Source: Anadara kagoshimensis | Taxonomy: Eukaryota; Mollusca; Bivalvia; Arcoida; Arcidae | DNA: 64,000 nucleotides | Assembly: GCA_021292105.1 (NCBI GenBank) | Contig: CM037866.1 | Location: forward strand, 1,225,256 to 1,289,255 | Reading direction: 5' to 3' | In this document: positions 1 to 64,000 of the stretch, piece after piece | Layout of the letters: each line of letters begins with the position of its first letter | How positions within the stretch are numbered: the first letter of the stretch is position 1 | The notes under the pieces: model-generated | Database searches by the model: none | The model's input: only the letters and a program-made list of their open reading frames with translations | Told to the model about the DNA's origin: nothing | Made by a program: the position numbers and the translations under genes

Positions 1-35
1 ATCATCTTATATGAATAATCGGACATGAATATTGT

Positions 36-92
36 CATGTGCTGGTTTTGGATGCCTTATTTTAATAAAAATTCAAAATCAGCACATGACAT
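36..92. repeat. Short inverted repeat (hairpin)
   Basis: TGTCATGTGCTG and CAGCACATGACA form 12-bp perfect arms around about 33 nt. Nothing else recognisable in 1-310. Confidence 0.8.
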
Positions 93-312
93 TCTTAACG
101 ACAAATCGGACAGACAGGGCTATATAGGTTGTTCGCCTACACAACACGGATTTATATATATAAGCACTTAATGACATATTCAGTATATAAATAACATTAT
201 GTAACAACAAACATTGCCGGATGACAAAAATATAATACCTAGACAGACGCATAAATTATAAAACACATATAGTATATACTATGTATATATAAATATCGAA
301 TTTAAATATGTG

Positions 313-1380
313 CAGTCACGAAGAGCATTTCTGCATTACGTGAAGGTAACCTATATATACAATGTGTTGTTAATGTCCTTCAGTTTGTCTGATGTTTCGC
401 CCCCGGATATTTATTCCAGTGCCCATCCAAAGTAAGGAATTTCGTCTCTGTCTTTTCTGGCATTGTCTTTGTTGCTGTTTCTTCTGTTATTGCGTTAAAT
501 TGTACTACCCTCTAGGTTGTGGTTGTTGTTGCCAAGTGCATGCTTTTCAGGGCTTTTTTTCAAAATACAAACAGGTTAAGTAACAATTTGACATTTCTTT
601 CTGCTATAACATTAAGTTACTCTTCCAAGGCAATTTGTTCCACCTCAATTTGCATTAAGTAACTGTGACCTATATAACATTTGTTTTATTGTTCTTCATT
701 TCGTCTGACGTTTCGCCCTATGACATATATTCTATTGCCCGTACAAAGTAAGGAATTTCATTATCAGCATGTTTGTCTTTGTTGGTGTTTTTTTCTGTCA
801 TTATATGATATTGTGCTATCTTCTAGGTTGTGGAGGGCACTTTGACTCACCTACATCTTCAGTCGTTAAAAAAACATTCTGCATTTAGTTTATGTAACCT
901 ATATAAATCTCTTCAGTTCGTCTGGCGTTTCGCCTCTGGATATTTATTCCAGTGCCCGTTCAAAGTAAGGAATTTAATTATCAGTATGTTTGTTTTTGTT
1001 TCTGTCATTACATAATATTATAATATTATAACATCTTCTAAGTTGTGGAGGGCACTTTGTCTGGTCTACACTTGCAGTCACATTTCTGCATTCTGTGGAG
1101 TAACCTATATACATGTACAATGTGTTGTTAATGTTCCGTCTGACGATTCTCTTCTGGACATTTATTCCAGTGCGTGTTCAAAGTAAAGAATTTCATAGTC
1201 AGCATGTTTTTTTTTTTCTTTTTTCTTTTTGCATTGTCTTTTTTTAGCTATTCTATCTATCGTCATTAACTAGTTTTGCTTTGGGTTGTGGTCGTTTTGC
1301 AAAGTTCATGTTTTTCTGTCACGTATTTTTCTTTCGTCTATTGCGTTAAAATATACTTCGAGAGCACTTTGTTTCATCTC
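313..1380 (+). repeat. Four degenerate tandem copies of a 216-318 bp unit
   Basis: Landmarks recur near 385, 702, 918 and 1,134: GTCTGA-GTTTCGCC, ATTTATTCCAGTGCCCGT and CAAAGTAAGGAATTT. Similarity is clearly below identity, so the array is old. No coding evidence. Confidence 0.85.
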
Positions 1381-2770
1381 CATCTGTATTCACGAAAAAG
1401 TATTAGTTTTCATTAAAATAATGTAAGGTGGCCTATTTTGTCTCGTTTAGAAACGCTCTATGCCCGTTATGATTTGGTATTTTACTGGGCATTATTTTGT
1501 CTTGATATAAATCGGTATCTAAGTTCACGTTATATTTTTATATTGTGCGTTGTTTATTTTGCTGAATGGCATTATTGGTTGATCGTGTTGTTTAGCTCAA
1601 ATAAGCTGTAATTTCTATGCCGGACTATTCATACAAAGGCTCCAGATAATCTATGAGACGCTGGAGGAAATCAGGGTGTCTAGAAAAAACAACAAACTTT
1701 CGAAAAGCGAACTTAAAATAATCCTCATACTATGATTTGCCTGAGTGGTATGCAAACCTTGTCTAAAGTTTACAAAATTATTTTGGCCACCGTATGGAAC
1801 CTATATGGAAATCGTATAGATTATTAATGAAAAAACAAGGTGATTATTTAAATGGACAAAAAAAATTATAATTTACATTAGCTTTCCAAAGAGTGCCTTA
1901 AAGCATTTACGTTCCCATATTGTTTCCAAACAATTTAAGATCTACATATTGTTTTGAACATTTTCTATATACATCTGTTATGCTTATAAATATATATAAT
2001 TTTCCTATCCTCAAAAGTAATTGTGGAATTTATAAACTGTTTTTTCTTCTTCTATTTTTCTGCTCGTCTGCTCTTTATTTGGGGGGGGGGTTTCTTTATG
2101 CATGATCTTTATGTGGACAATATTTTTTTTTTGTATTTTCTTTCATTATACCTTATGTACTTTTAAGTGTCTCCGAACCTTTTCCTTTTCTTTTGTTTGA
2201 CATATTGTTTTCTCTGTGTTCCTGGTCCGGAACATTTAGCTGGTGGAGTTACCATGTACTGAAGATGCATTTTTATGATTTGTGTTTGACTTTTGCTTAT
2301 GTTGGGCTGCATTTGACTTGATGAAGAATGACTGAAAATATATCAATGGTTGATACTAGAATAAATTACTAAACTAGGCTTATTACTTCTATAATCGGTC
2401 ATTATACGTGCAAAAAAAACGACAAAAATATGTATACATTTTTGACAGGAAATATATCAAAGTTAAATAATTAAAAAAATAAATTTGTAAAATAATAATT
2501 TCTAGATTTAATCATAAATATTCTTATGTAATGAATACATAACAACAACTGTGTCTAGAATATAATTAATTCGTTTGCAATTCAATATAACTTAAAATGA
2601 CCTTGTTCGGCAAACCTCGGCTGAATTTCGGCTTTGATCTCGACTGTATTTGTTTGTTAAGCCATGCATTTTACAATTGCACGAAAACATTGTTCTCGCC
2701 TCATATTTTAAAGATTTTTATTATCATTATTGAATTTTACATTTTTTTCATTTTACGATTTCGTTTTTCC
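1381..2770. other. AT-rich non-coding stretch
   Basis: I see no gene, array or element here; only homopolymer runs, such as a G-run at 2,081-2,090. Confidence 0.6.
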
Positions 2771-3358
2771 CTTTTATCTTCTTTTTTTTCTTTCTCGCTT
2801 TTCTTTCTTTGGATTTTCCCCTTTTATCATCTTACTTTCTTTCTCGCTTTTATTTCTTTCAGGAATTTTCCTTTCATCTTCTTTCTTTCTTTCTCGCTTT
2901 TCTTTCTTTGGGTTTTCCCCTTTTATCATCTTACTTTCTTTCTCGATTTTATTTCTTTCAGGAATTTTCTTTTCATCTTCTTTCTTTCTTTCTCGCTTTT
3001 CTTTCTTTGGGTTTTCCCCTTTTATCATCTTACTTTCTTTCTCGATTTTATTTCTTTGGGTTTTTTCCTTTCATCTTCTTTCTTTCTTTCTCGCTTTTCT
3101 TTCTTTGGGTTTTCCCCTGTTATCATCTTACTTTCTTTCTCACTTTTATTTCTTTCAGGAATTTTTCTTTCATCTTCTTTCTTTCTTTCTCGCTTTTCTT
3201 TCTTTGGGTTTTCCCCTTTTATCATCTTACTTTCTTTCTCGCTTTTATTTCTTTGGGTTTTTCCTTTCATCTTCTTTCTTTCTTTCTCGCTTTTCTTTCT
3301 TTGGGTTTTCCCCTTTTATCATCTTACTTTCTTTCTCGCTTTTTTTCTTTTAGGAATT
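2770..3358 (+). repeat. Pyrimidine-rich minisatellite
   Basis: About 590 nt almost purely C and T on the + strand. Two alternating sub-units (about 58 nt each) contain TTTCTTTGGGTTTTCCCCTT and TTTCTTTCAGGAATTTTCC. Open frames on both strands encode low-complexity products and are not genes. Confidence 0.95.
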
Positions 3359-3379
3359 TTAAAGTTAAAACTGTATATA

Positions 3380-3905
3380 CATAGGCGTAGGAGGGTTTTT
3401 AATATTGGGGGGCCAAACCGAAGGTATGTCTATGTCGTGCCGTAGGTACGACCATGTGCCAAAGGCACGAGGCGGGGAGAGTATGAGAGGGGTGCTAAAC
3501 CCCTCGCATAGGTGGGTGTCCGGGGGGCCTTCCCCGGAAAATTTTCAAAAACTAAGTCCTGTCTAGACGCATTTTCATTGTTTTGTGCATCGTTTTGATA
3601 TGTTAAAATACTGTGATATCAAGGCAAGATTGTATAAAATAACCGTATGACACAAGTTCCATAAACCCCCACTCATTGGGGGATGGATATCATAGACTGA
3701 TCCAGAATTTCAAAAAGGGGGGGGGCGTATAATGTGAGAGCCGAAAGCTCGAACATTCTAGGGGGTTGGGGGCATGCTCCCCCGAAAAATTTTGAAAAAG
3801 TGGCGCAAAAATCCTGCATTCTGGTGCAATCTGAGCTGAACAATATGTGTTATTAGCGACATAAAGGGGGGGGGGGGGTACGCTGAATCCGTCCGCCACT
3901 GGATA
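3380..3905. mobile_element. Dispersed G-rich element remnants
   Basis: Two related blocks (3,385-3,560 and 3,690-3,905) share GGGGG-CC-TCCCCCGGAAAATTTT-like sequence and short hairpins such as GTGCCAAAGGCAC. They look like non-autonomous repeat copies. No coding capacity. Confidence 0.55.
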
Positions 3906-4013
3906 TTGGGGTACCCAGGGAAATTTTGACGCCCTTTTACAAGTATAATGATGAAATTGATAATTGATTGGTTACCAGATGGACATTTCCTGTTAAAGCT
4001 CTTGTTTTTTTTT

Positions 4014-5013
4014 NNNNNNNNNNNNNNNNNNNNNNNNNNNNNNNNNNNNNNNNNNNNNNNNNNNNNNNNNNNNNNNNNNNNNNNNNNNNNNNNNNNNNNN
4101 NNNNNNNNNNNNNNNNNNNNNNNNNNNNNNNNNNNNNNNNNNNNNNNNNNNNNNNNNNNNNNNNNNNNNNNNNNNNNNNNNNNNNNNNNNNNNNNNNNNN
4201 NNNNNNNNNNNNNNNNNNNNNNNNNNNNNNNNNNNNNNNNNNNNNNNNNNNNNNNNNNNNNNNNNNNNNNNNNNNNNNNNNNNNNNNNNNNNNNNNNNNN
4301 NNNNNNNNNNNNNNNNNNNNNNNNNNNNNNNNNNNNNNNNNNNNNNNNNNNNNNNNNNNNNNNNNNNNNNNNNNNNNNNNNNNNNNNNNNNNNNNNNNNN
4401 NNNNNNNNNNNNNNNNNNNNNNNNNNNNNNNNNNNNNNNNNNNNNNNNNNNNNNNNNNNNNNNNNNNNNNNNNNNNNNNNNNNNNNNNNNNNNNNNNNNN
4501 NNNNNNNNNNNNNNNNNNNNNNNNNNNNNNNNNNNNNNNNNNNNNNNNNNNNNNNNNNNNNNNNNNNNNNNNNNNNNNNNNNNNNNNNNNNNNNNNNNNN
4601 NNNNNNNNNNNNNNNNNNNNNNNNNNNNNNNNNNNNNNNNNNNNNNNNNNNNNNNNNNNNNNNNNNNNNNNNNNNNNNNNNNNNNNNNNNNNNNNNNNNN
4701 NNNNNNNNNNNNNNNNNNNNNNNNNNNNNNNNNNNNNNNNNNNNNNNNNNNNNNNNNNNNNNNNNNNNNNNNNNNNNNNNNNNNNNNNNNNNNNNNNNNN
4801 NNNNNNNNNNNNNNNNNNNNNNNNNNNNNNNNNNNNNNNNNNNNNNNNNNNNNNNNNNNNNNNNNNNNNNNNNNNNNNNNNNNNNNNNNNNNNNNNNNNN
4901 NNNNNNNNNNNNNNNNNNNNNNNNNNNNNNNNNNNNNNNNNNNNNNNNNNNNNNNNNNNNNNNNNNNNNNNNNNNNNNNNNNNNNNNNNNNNNNNNNNNN
5001 NNNNNNNNNNNNN
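4014..5013. other. Assembly gap, 1,000 N
   Basis: Exactly 1,000 undetermined bases; the round number suggests a placeholder rather than a measured length. Confidence 0.99.
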
Positions 5014-6735
5014 CCCTTTGATTGAAATAAAATAAAATAAAAAGAAATATAAAAGAAACACTTGGCTGGATGAATCTGATGTGATATTAAGCTGCCTCAT
5101 AATGTATTCATTTCGTGAAATGTGGTAAAAAATGGGTAATGCGTTTCTATGCGTTAAAGTTTTACAGAATGGATTCAAATTGTAATAGATGAATATTCAA
5201 ACAAGTAATTGTTTTAGGTTATCAGATTTGACATTTTTTTAAATGACCATCAAAATGAGGTCAATATCAAAGGTCAAGGCCATGACCTAAATTATTCTTT
5301 CGTGTTTTTCAACTAATTTAGGTATTTTTCATCAAATTTCAGCAGATTTGAACTTAAAATGACTATACATTGGCAAATTATGCACTGACTGATAGTTGTA
5401 TTCAGATCACTGCAGCCTGACTATGCTCTTTGGCAGTTTCTTTTCATATTAAAAATATTGCCGAATAAAAAAAACAAACATACTAATCCTTGTTCAAATC
5501 ACGACCCCAAACCAAAGCAAAAATCTTTGAAATCAAAAACAAACATATTAATCCATGTTCAATACACAATCCTAACGCAATGTAAACACTTTGAACTGAC
5601 AAATTATGTTAAACAAAGGGAACTTCTACCAGAAAAGTGAGGTCGGGTGCTCTGAAAGGGTAAGCACCTCCTGTTTAGCTAACTGCACCCGCCACGTGTG
5701 TAATAGCAAAAGATGTCGCTGGAGTTTATATATTATGCCATGTATAAATGACAATGTTCAAGATACCCGCAGTACATTGAAATAATTTTTATACCCCCCG
5801 CTTTAAAAGTGGAGGGGGGGGTATATAGTGATATGGACGTCCGTACGTCCTTCCGTTACACCTTAGGGTACCTATCTCTTATCCGCAACTCCTCCTAAAC
5901 CCTTCAATGGATTTTCATCAAACTTTCACACAATCTTTGTGATATAATGCAGATGTGCACCTCCTCCTATTTAAAAATTTGATCCGATGGATTTTTGGGA
6001 GCGGGGGGTATTTTTTGTGAGCTTCTGGCTCAGTTTTTCTAGTTTTAGTTGTTTTTGTAAAACTCAATCCATTCCATTCATTGCCGGTTAGTTTTACATG
6101 GTTAGTAGATGTGTTCATACGGAATACTATATAAATTCGTGTTTTTTTAAATAAAATAAAAGTGGTTGGGTGTGTCGATATTGGTTTTGATTTTTCTCCA
6201 GGGCTCTCGCTGGGTCATATTTGGAGCTGATATATAGAGTCACATTCACAAATTTTTTTTTTGTTTTTTTGTTTTTTTTTTTTTTTTTGTTTTTTTACAA
6301 ATATAAAGCTGATTTTTCAAATTTCAAAAAAAAAAAAATTAAAAAAATAAGAAATAGACAACAAATTTGTATGTTTATGAAAGTTGACAACGTTTTAATA
6401 ATGAGCATAGGACAGTGTTATGTACTTGTGATATAAAAAATGGGCGTATATTCAGTTTTGAGAGAAAAAAGTAGTTCTTATCGCGTGTCTTAATGAAATG
6501 AAGTGAATGGGTGGGAGAATGGATATTGTTTTTTTTTTTTTTTTTTTTTTTTTTGGGGGGGGGGGTTCCAGGGATCTCTGTGATTAGTAGCTGTTTACAT
6601 ACGGGATTCTATTTGAAAAAAGTCCGTGTTTTATTTATTAGAACAACTATAAGAATAGTGAATGTTAATTTTTTTTTTTTAAATTAATACTAAAAAGTTT
6701 TACAAGGTCTACTAGAGAAAATGTCGACAGTTTTG
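5014..6735. other. Non-coding, dispersed repeats
   Basis: 5,210-5,360 has GGTCAAGGCCATGACC-type sequence; 5,455-5,690 resembles 19,081-19,195 (AACTTCCACCAG, GTGAGGCCGGGTGCTC). 5,788-6,015 begins ATACCCCCCGC and ends GGGGGGTAT, an inverted-repeat element. 6,120-6,480 is related to the three copies at 13,105-13,690. Homopolymer runs at 6,256-6,290 and 6,530-6,566. Confidence 0.6.
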
Positions 6736-6815
6736 TCCAACTTCAACTAATGTCTATAGCTGGTGAAGTCCCAATAATTAGGACTTCACCAGCTGTAGTT
6801 GAAGTTGGAGAATTT
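6736..6815. repeat. Long hairpin inverted repeat
   Basis: Perfect core arms AGCTGGTGAAGTCC and GGACTTCACCAGCT around about 9 nt, extended by CCAACTTCAACTA and GTTGAAGTTGG outside. It sits at the tail of the following SINE. Confidence 0.9.
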
Positions 6816-7135
6816 TTTACATTTGCAGTCCCTCCTATGTCATGTGCAGAGAGGATGCTTTAACATGCCACGTCCGCCAGTCATCGGTTTTAAGATCGTT
6901 CAAAAAGACTCCAGACTAATTTGTAATGCTTTGCGAAAGGACAGCCGCTATCTATTTTTTAAGTCTTGGTCAGACCTGGCTGATGTTCGAACCCGGCATC
7001 CCTCATACGGAGTGAGAACTACAAGTGAGCTACAAGTTACCGTTACTTGTTCAACATTTGAGACTATTTGTATTACATCCAACTAACACTAAAGGAAAAC
7101 AAATCAGCGGCCAAACCGGGATTCGAACCTTCCCA
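6815..7135 (-). mobile_element. tRNA-derived SINE remnant(s), minus strand
   Basis: On the minus strand, TGTAGCTCACTTGTAG (box A region) and GGGTTCGAACATC (box B region) lie at about 6,985-7,034, followed by a body. A second box B-like GGTTCGAATCCCGG (minus) is at about 7,118-7,131. Confidence 0.75.
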
Positions 7136-9925
7136 ATAGTAGCGGGATGCTCTATCAATGATGAGGTGATATTTTCACGGGCATTTCCGTTACACCTTAA
7201 CGTTATGACAGGCAGACCCGTCACACCTTAAAATAATCACGGACAGTCTCGTCACACCGTGACGTTATTACAGACAGACCCGTCACACCTTGATGCATTC
7301 ATAGACAGCCCCGTTACACCTTTGATGCAATCACTGGCAGTCTCGTCACACCTTGATGTTATCATTGGTAGTCCCATCACACCTTGTTGTAATCACGGCC
7401 AGTTCTGCCTCACCTTGATGTCATCACGGGCAGTCCCGTCACACCTTGATGTTATCATTGGTAGTCCCATCACACCTTGTTGTAATCACGACTAGTTCTG
7501 TCTCACTGGCAGTCCCGTCACACCTTGATGTTATCATTGGTAGTCCCGCCACACCTTGTTGTAATCACGACTAGTTCTGTCTCACTGGCAGTCCCGTCAC
7601 ACCTTGATGGTATCATAGTAGCGGGATGCTCTATCAATGATGAGGTGATATTTTCACGGGCATTTCCGTTACACCTTAACGTTATGACAGGCAGACCCGT
7701 CACACCTTAAAATAATCACGGACAGTCTCGTCACACCGTGACGTTATTACAGACAGACCCGTCACACCTTGATGCATTCATAGACAGCCCCGTTACACCT
7801 TTGATGCAATCACTGGCAGTCTCGTCACACCTTGATGTTATCATTGGTAGTCCCATCACACTTTGTTGTAATCACGGCCAGTTCTGTCTCACTTTGATGC
7901 AATCACTGGCAGTCACGTCACACCTTGATGTTATCATTGGTAGTCACATCACACCTTCATGTAATCACGGCCAGTTCTGTCTCACTTTGATACAATCACT
8001 GGCAGTCCCGTCACACCTTGATGTTATCATGGGTAGTCCCATCACACCTTGTTGTTATCACGGCCAGTTCTGTCACACTTTGATGCAATCACTGGCAGTC
8101 TCGTCACAACTTGATGTTATCACTGCCAGTTCTGTCTCACTTTGATGCAATCACTGGCAGTCTCGTCACATGTTGATGTTATCATGGGTAGTCCCATCAC
8201 ACCTTGTTGTAATCACGGCCAGTTCTGTCTCACTTTGATGCAATCACTGGCAGTCTCGTCATAACTTGATGTTATCATGGGTAGTCCCATCACATCTTGT
8301 TGTAATCACGGCCAGTTCTGTCTCACTTTGATGCAATCACTGGCAGTCTCGTCATAACTTGATGTTATCATGCGTAGTCTCGTCACACCTTGATGTTATC
8401 ATGGGTAGTCCCATCACATCTTGTTGTTATCACGGCCAGTTCTGTCTCACTTTGATGCAATCACTGGCAGTCTCGTCATAACTTGATGTTATCATGGGTA
8501 GTCACATCACACCTTGTTGTTATCACGACCAGTTCTGTCACACATTGATGCAATCACTGGTATTCCCGTCACACCTTGATGTTATCACGGCCAGTTCTGT
8601 CTCACTTTGATGCAATCACTGGCAGTCCCGTCACACCTTGATGCAATCACTGGCAGTCTCGTCATAACTTGATGTTATCATGGGTAGTCCCATCACATCT
8701 TCATGTAATCACGGCCAGTTCTGTGTCACTTTAATGCGATCACTGGTAGTCCCGTCACACCTTGATGTTATCATGGGTAGTCCCGTCACACCTTGATGCA
8801 ATCACGGCCAGTTCTGTCTCACTTTGATGCTATCACTGGCAGTCTCGTCACACCTTGATGTCTTCACGGGCAGTCTCGCCACACCTTGATGTTATCATGG
8901 GTAGTCCCGTCATACCTTGATGTAATCACGGCCAGTTCTGTCTCACTTTGATGCAATCACTGGTAGTCCCGTCATTCCTTGATGTAATCACGGCCAGTTC
9001 TGTCTCACTTTGATGCAATCACTGGCAGTCTCGTCACACCTTGATGTTATCATGGGTAGTCCCGTCACACCTTGATGCAATCACGGCCAGTTCTGTCTCA
9101 CTTTGATGCTATCACTGGCAGTCTCGTCACACCTTGATGTCTTCACGGGCAGTCTCGCCACACCTTGATGTTATCATGGGTAGTCCCGTCATACCTTGTT
9201 GTAATCACGGCCAGTTCTGTCTCACTTTGATGCAATCACTGGCAGTCCCGTCGCACCTTGTTGTAATCACGGCCAGTTCTGTCTCACTTTGATGCAATCA
9301 CTAACAGTCTCGTCACAGTTTGATGCAATCACTGGCAGTCTCGTCACACCTTGATGTTATCATGGGTAGTCTCGTCACACCTTGATGTCATCACGGACAG
9401 TCTCGTCACACCTTGATGTTATCATGGGTAGTCCCGTCACACCTTGTTGTTATCATGGGTAGTCCCGTCACATCTTGATGTAATCACGGACAATCCCATC
9501 ACACCTTGGTGTAATAACGGACAGTCTCAACACACCTTGATGTAATCATGGGTAGTCCCGTCTCACATTGATGTATTCACGGGCAGTGTCATCACACTTT
9601 GATGTAATCATGGGTAGTCCCGTCTCACATTGATGTATTCACGGGCAGTGTCATCACACTTTGATGTAATCATGGGTAGTCCCGTCTCACATTGATGTAT
9701 TCACGGGCAGTGTCATCACACTTTGATGTAATCATGGGTAGTCCCGTCTCACATTGATGTATTCACGGGCAGTGTCATCACACTTTGATGTAATCACGGA
9801 CAGTATCGTCACACCTTGATGTAATAACAGGCAATCTCATCACATCCTGGTAATCACGGACACACATCCTGGTAATCACGGGCAGTCCCGTCCGAACCTT
9901 GGTGTAATCACGGGGATTGCTGATC
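7136..9925 (+). repeat. 2.8-kb minisatellite upstream of exon 1, unit about 30-31 bp
   Basis: Roughly 90 degenerate units such as TCACACCTTGATGTTATCAT + GGGTAGTCCCG or its ACGGCCAGTTCTG variant. The first about 479 bp is duplicated as a block (7,136 and 7,615 share TAGTAGCGGGATGCTCTATC). A four-fold sub-array around 9,550-9,790 has a 62-bp higher-order unit. ORFs across it are accidental. Confidence 0.96.
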
Positions 9926-9929
9926 TGGG

Positions 9930-10613
9930 TTGACACAGTCTTTACTTAAAATTATAGGCATTTTTTTGTGGAAGCCAAAATATAATTTTCAGATAAACAA
10001 GATAACTTGATGATGATGTTATGAAGTTGAAGCGATCTTTAAAATGACACTTAAAGAAAATGAACATCTTGTAACAAATATAAGGCTCTGAATATTTCAA
10101 TTTTGCTAGATTTAAGTTAAGGAAAATCTTAGTTAAAGAATGATGGCTAAGCTGGGGTGCCTGGGAACCTGGAATTTTCCTAAACTTGAATCTTGCAAAA
10201 ATTTATAACTTTGATATCAAGGAATTTAAGGTGTCATCATTAATATCACTTCTAGATTAAAACATTTGCATTTAGTTTTGATAAAAATATCCATCGGTAG
10301 TTCCAAAAAGAGATTACCAAAATTTGCTAAATTTAAGTTAAGGAAATCTTAGTTTATAAGAAATGAGTAGCCCAAAAGAAGAGCTGGAACTTGGAAGTTA
10401 CAATAAGTGCACGTAATACAGCCGGAACTTAAAATAAATGTAGGCCTAAATCTATAAAGATTGAACAGTGAATGAAACGGATAATATAGCACTTCAGTAC
10501 CATGATATCATAAATTACAAATAACGTGATTTTTATCTAGCCTAGTTCTTATGCACTATTTTATCCATAACGCGTAGTAATATCTCTGTTGTAAACAAAT
10601 GTAGTAAACAAAA
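9930..10613 (+). other. 5' flank and presumed 5' UTR of SORL1
   Basis: AT-rich, with a repeated word TAAGTTAAGGAAATCTTAG near 10,110 and 10,330. The in-frame stop at 10,605 closes the frame before the ATG. I could not identify a TATA box, initiator or CpG island with confidence. Confidence 0.5.
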
Positions 10614-62419
<51,806 letters not shown>

Positions 62420-63191
62420 GTAAGTTTGTTATTATACCACCCACCCCCACCCCCCCCACCCCCTCTGCTTCAAAGAAGAGGGGAGGGGGTATACTGATTT
62501 ACCTCTGTCATTCAATCCTTACGAAACAAAATATTTCGTAACAGTTTTCTCAGCAACTACTTAACACAGCCACTTGAAATTCTGTACGTGAGTTCAGTAT
62601 GAGGTCTCATGTCACAAGTACCAATTTCAAATCTGCCAGACATCTACTTCCTGATAACCGACTTTGTTTCTTTTTCAACAGTGTAAGTTTAATAATTCCT
62701 ATAACACATGTCACTTTACATATGGAACAGGTTTCAAAGGCAGTTTTCACTGACCTAATTTAAATAAATTATGCAAATGAGGTGTAATATTTACTAAATT
62801 CTCTGAAATTCTTCTCTTCTGAAAGGGCCTTTTGGAAACAAATTTGGTGAGGACAGTGGTATAGACTGACAGATATGACCACGTGGTATTGTCACTGGCT
62901 TTTGAAGTCAAGGGTTGTGGGTTGGGACTTGGAAATTTTCTGAGATGATTTTCATCTCAGGCCCATACTGCAACAAGCTCGTTACTCAGTAGTCTTTCGG
63001 ACTCAATCCGATGTCCTTTTATCACTCCCAATATTGTGTCCCCACCATATCTACCATGCCTATAGATGGATTTTGATAAAACTTGGCAGAAATGTAAACC
63101 AACATAAAACAATGTGTCAACATACCAATTGAGGTGCTAAGTTCAAGGGTCAAGGTCACAAGATAAAATCTAAGAAATACCAACTCAAGAG
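62420..63191. other. Intron 31
   Basis: 62,432-62,500 has a C-rich run and GGGGAGGGGGTATAC, an inverted-end element like that at 5,788. 62,880-62,960 is a decayed SINE head. No exon found. Confidence 0.6.
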
Positions 63192-63530
63192 AGAATTGAG
63201 TTTTTAAATGGTGTTAAACTTCCCAGTAAAGAATAATTAACTTATATTGAGACTCCACAAGCTTTAGGCGAAGGTGTAAAAACAATTTGTGTGTGTTGCG
63301 CTGATGGCATTATACAGCAGGGTTCTTTATCATACCACGCCTACCTGACACAGGACCTCGTTTATTTTAAGTTTCCCATCTGAAAGAACCACGACTTTCA
63401 TTTCGTTATGCTGGGTGCTTGGCAAAAGGACAGTAACTACCCACTTTCACGTCTTAAATCAGACCCAGGCGAGATTCATACCCACAACCTCCCACTTACA
63501 AAGTGGGCAGTCTGCCAACTGAGCTACTAC
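63192..63530 (-). mobile_element. tRNA-derived SINE, minus strand, intron 31
   Basis: Same family as 24,543-24,893; minus-strand head TAGCTCAGTTGGCAGA and a box B altered from GGGTTCGAAC (GGGTATGAATC). The most diverged full copy. Confidence 0.85.
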
Positions 63531-64000
63531 AGTTGTACTCAAGAGAGAGATATTGATATTTCAATCTTGGGTAAAGAATGGAACAATCTAGAGGATAGTG
63601 ACGAATTCATTCGGAACATCCTCTGGATGTGAAATGATAAAGGCGACAACTTTTCCCTTTTTAGCAGCATATATCAGCATCTTTGGGACCTTGAAAACTA
63701 CTCGATAGATTTTACTAAAAATTTCTGAGGTTATGGAGTCTAATACGATCTGGCTATCTAACTTGGTGAAATTTTTGGGAAAAATCGGTATCATACTAAA
63801 TTTTGGGGTCAAACATGCAAAAAATGAATTTTTCCAAAACACAATTACGTTTAACGCACTCCTGTTCAATAACCGTTCATTGTACGAAAAAGTCGTCCAT
63901 TGACCGAAAAATGTTTAAGATCTGACGGAAAAGACGGTATTTTTATATTTTTTCTATCTTGCACATAAAATCCACAATAACTGTTTAAAGTCGGCCAGGC
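63531..64000. other. Intron 31, right edge
   Basis: A 93-codon minus-strand open frame (63,588-63,869) shows no motif I recognise, and I do not call it a gene. Sequence is truncated by the window. Confidence 0.5.

Noticed and set aside
2597..3445. 282-codon open frame with repeated FFLSRFSFFGF-like sequence
   Set aside because: It is the translation of a pyrimidine minisatellite; the minus strand and other frames are equally open and low-complexity.
3937..5178. Long open frames across 4,014-5,013
   Set aside because: They run through 1,000 N and have no sequence support.
7259..8145. Open frames with HLDVIIGSPITP repeats
   Set aside because: The product of a 30-31 bp minisatellite; frames break as units vary and nothing resembles a protein family.
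7136..9925. CRISPR-like regular repeats
   Set aside because: Units are degenerate end to end without conserved repeat plus unique spacer, and the genome is eukaryotic. The same holds for the 50-, 55- and 59-bp arrays.
63588..63869. 93-codon minus-strand open frame
   Set aside because: No recognisable domain, and it sits in an intron of SORL1 beside SINE sequence.

Overview
The window is eukaryotic nuclear DNA. It is AT-rich and intron-dense, with GT-AG introns and many microsatellites, minisatellites, short inverted-repeat elements and tRNA-derived SINEs. The repeat spectrum and the divergence of the gene suggest a lophotrochozoan, most likely a bivalve mollusc. The host is an inference; the sequence does not name it. 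A 1,000-base N gap (4,014-5,013) marks it as a draft scaffold.

The window holds one recognisable gene, on the + strand from the start codon at 10,614 to the right edge. It is an ortholog of the sortilin-related receptor SORL1 (SorLA/LR11), an endosome/trans-Golgi sorting receptor. I rebuilt 31 coding exons from splice sites and reading-frame continuity, giving about 1,650 residues. In order they encode: signal peptide and propeptide with a furin-type site (exon 1); VPS10 ten-bladed propeller with Asp-box motifs (exons 2-11); the 10CC module with exactly ten cysteines (12-14); a YWTD six-bladed propeller (15-18); an EGF-like module (19); ten LDL-receptor class A repeats, the last lacking its calcium acidic cluster (20-28); and the start of the fibronectin type III series (29-31). 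The remaining FN3 domains, membrane segment and cytoplasmic tail must lie beyond base 64,000.

Layout: 1-10,613 is upstream non-coding DNA with degenerate repeats, a pyrimidine-rich minisatellite, the N gap and a 2.8-kb minisatellite. From 10,614 to 62,419 are exons and introns. Introns carry arrays of 23, 25, 50, 51, 59 and about 145 bp units, MITE-like elements, hAT-like remnants, a LINE fragment and SINEs. 62,420-64,000 is intronic.

The most unusual signal is that tandem duplications repeatedly span or abut this gene's exon-intron boundaries. Acceptor-side copies occur at exons 5, 7, 9, 19 and 22, and donor-side copies at exons 13, 25 and 28. Arrays also abut exons 14, 15, 20 and 31. Some are near-identical (exon 5: five copies of 55 bp) and others decayed. 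Two (exons 13 and 28) would give in-frame 29- and 27-residue insertions if the second donor were used. Mobile-element ends also lie within about 20-30 nt of the acceptors of exons 2, 7 and 13, and a segmental-duplication edge lies similarly close to exon 30.
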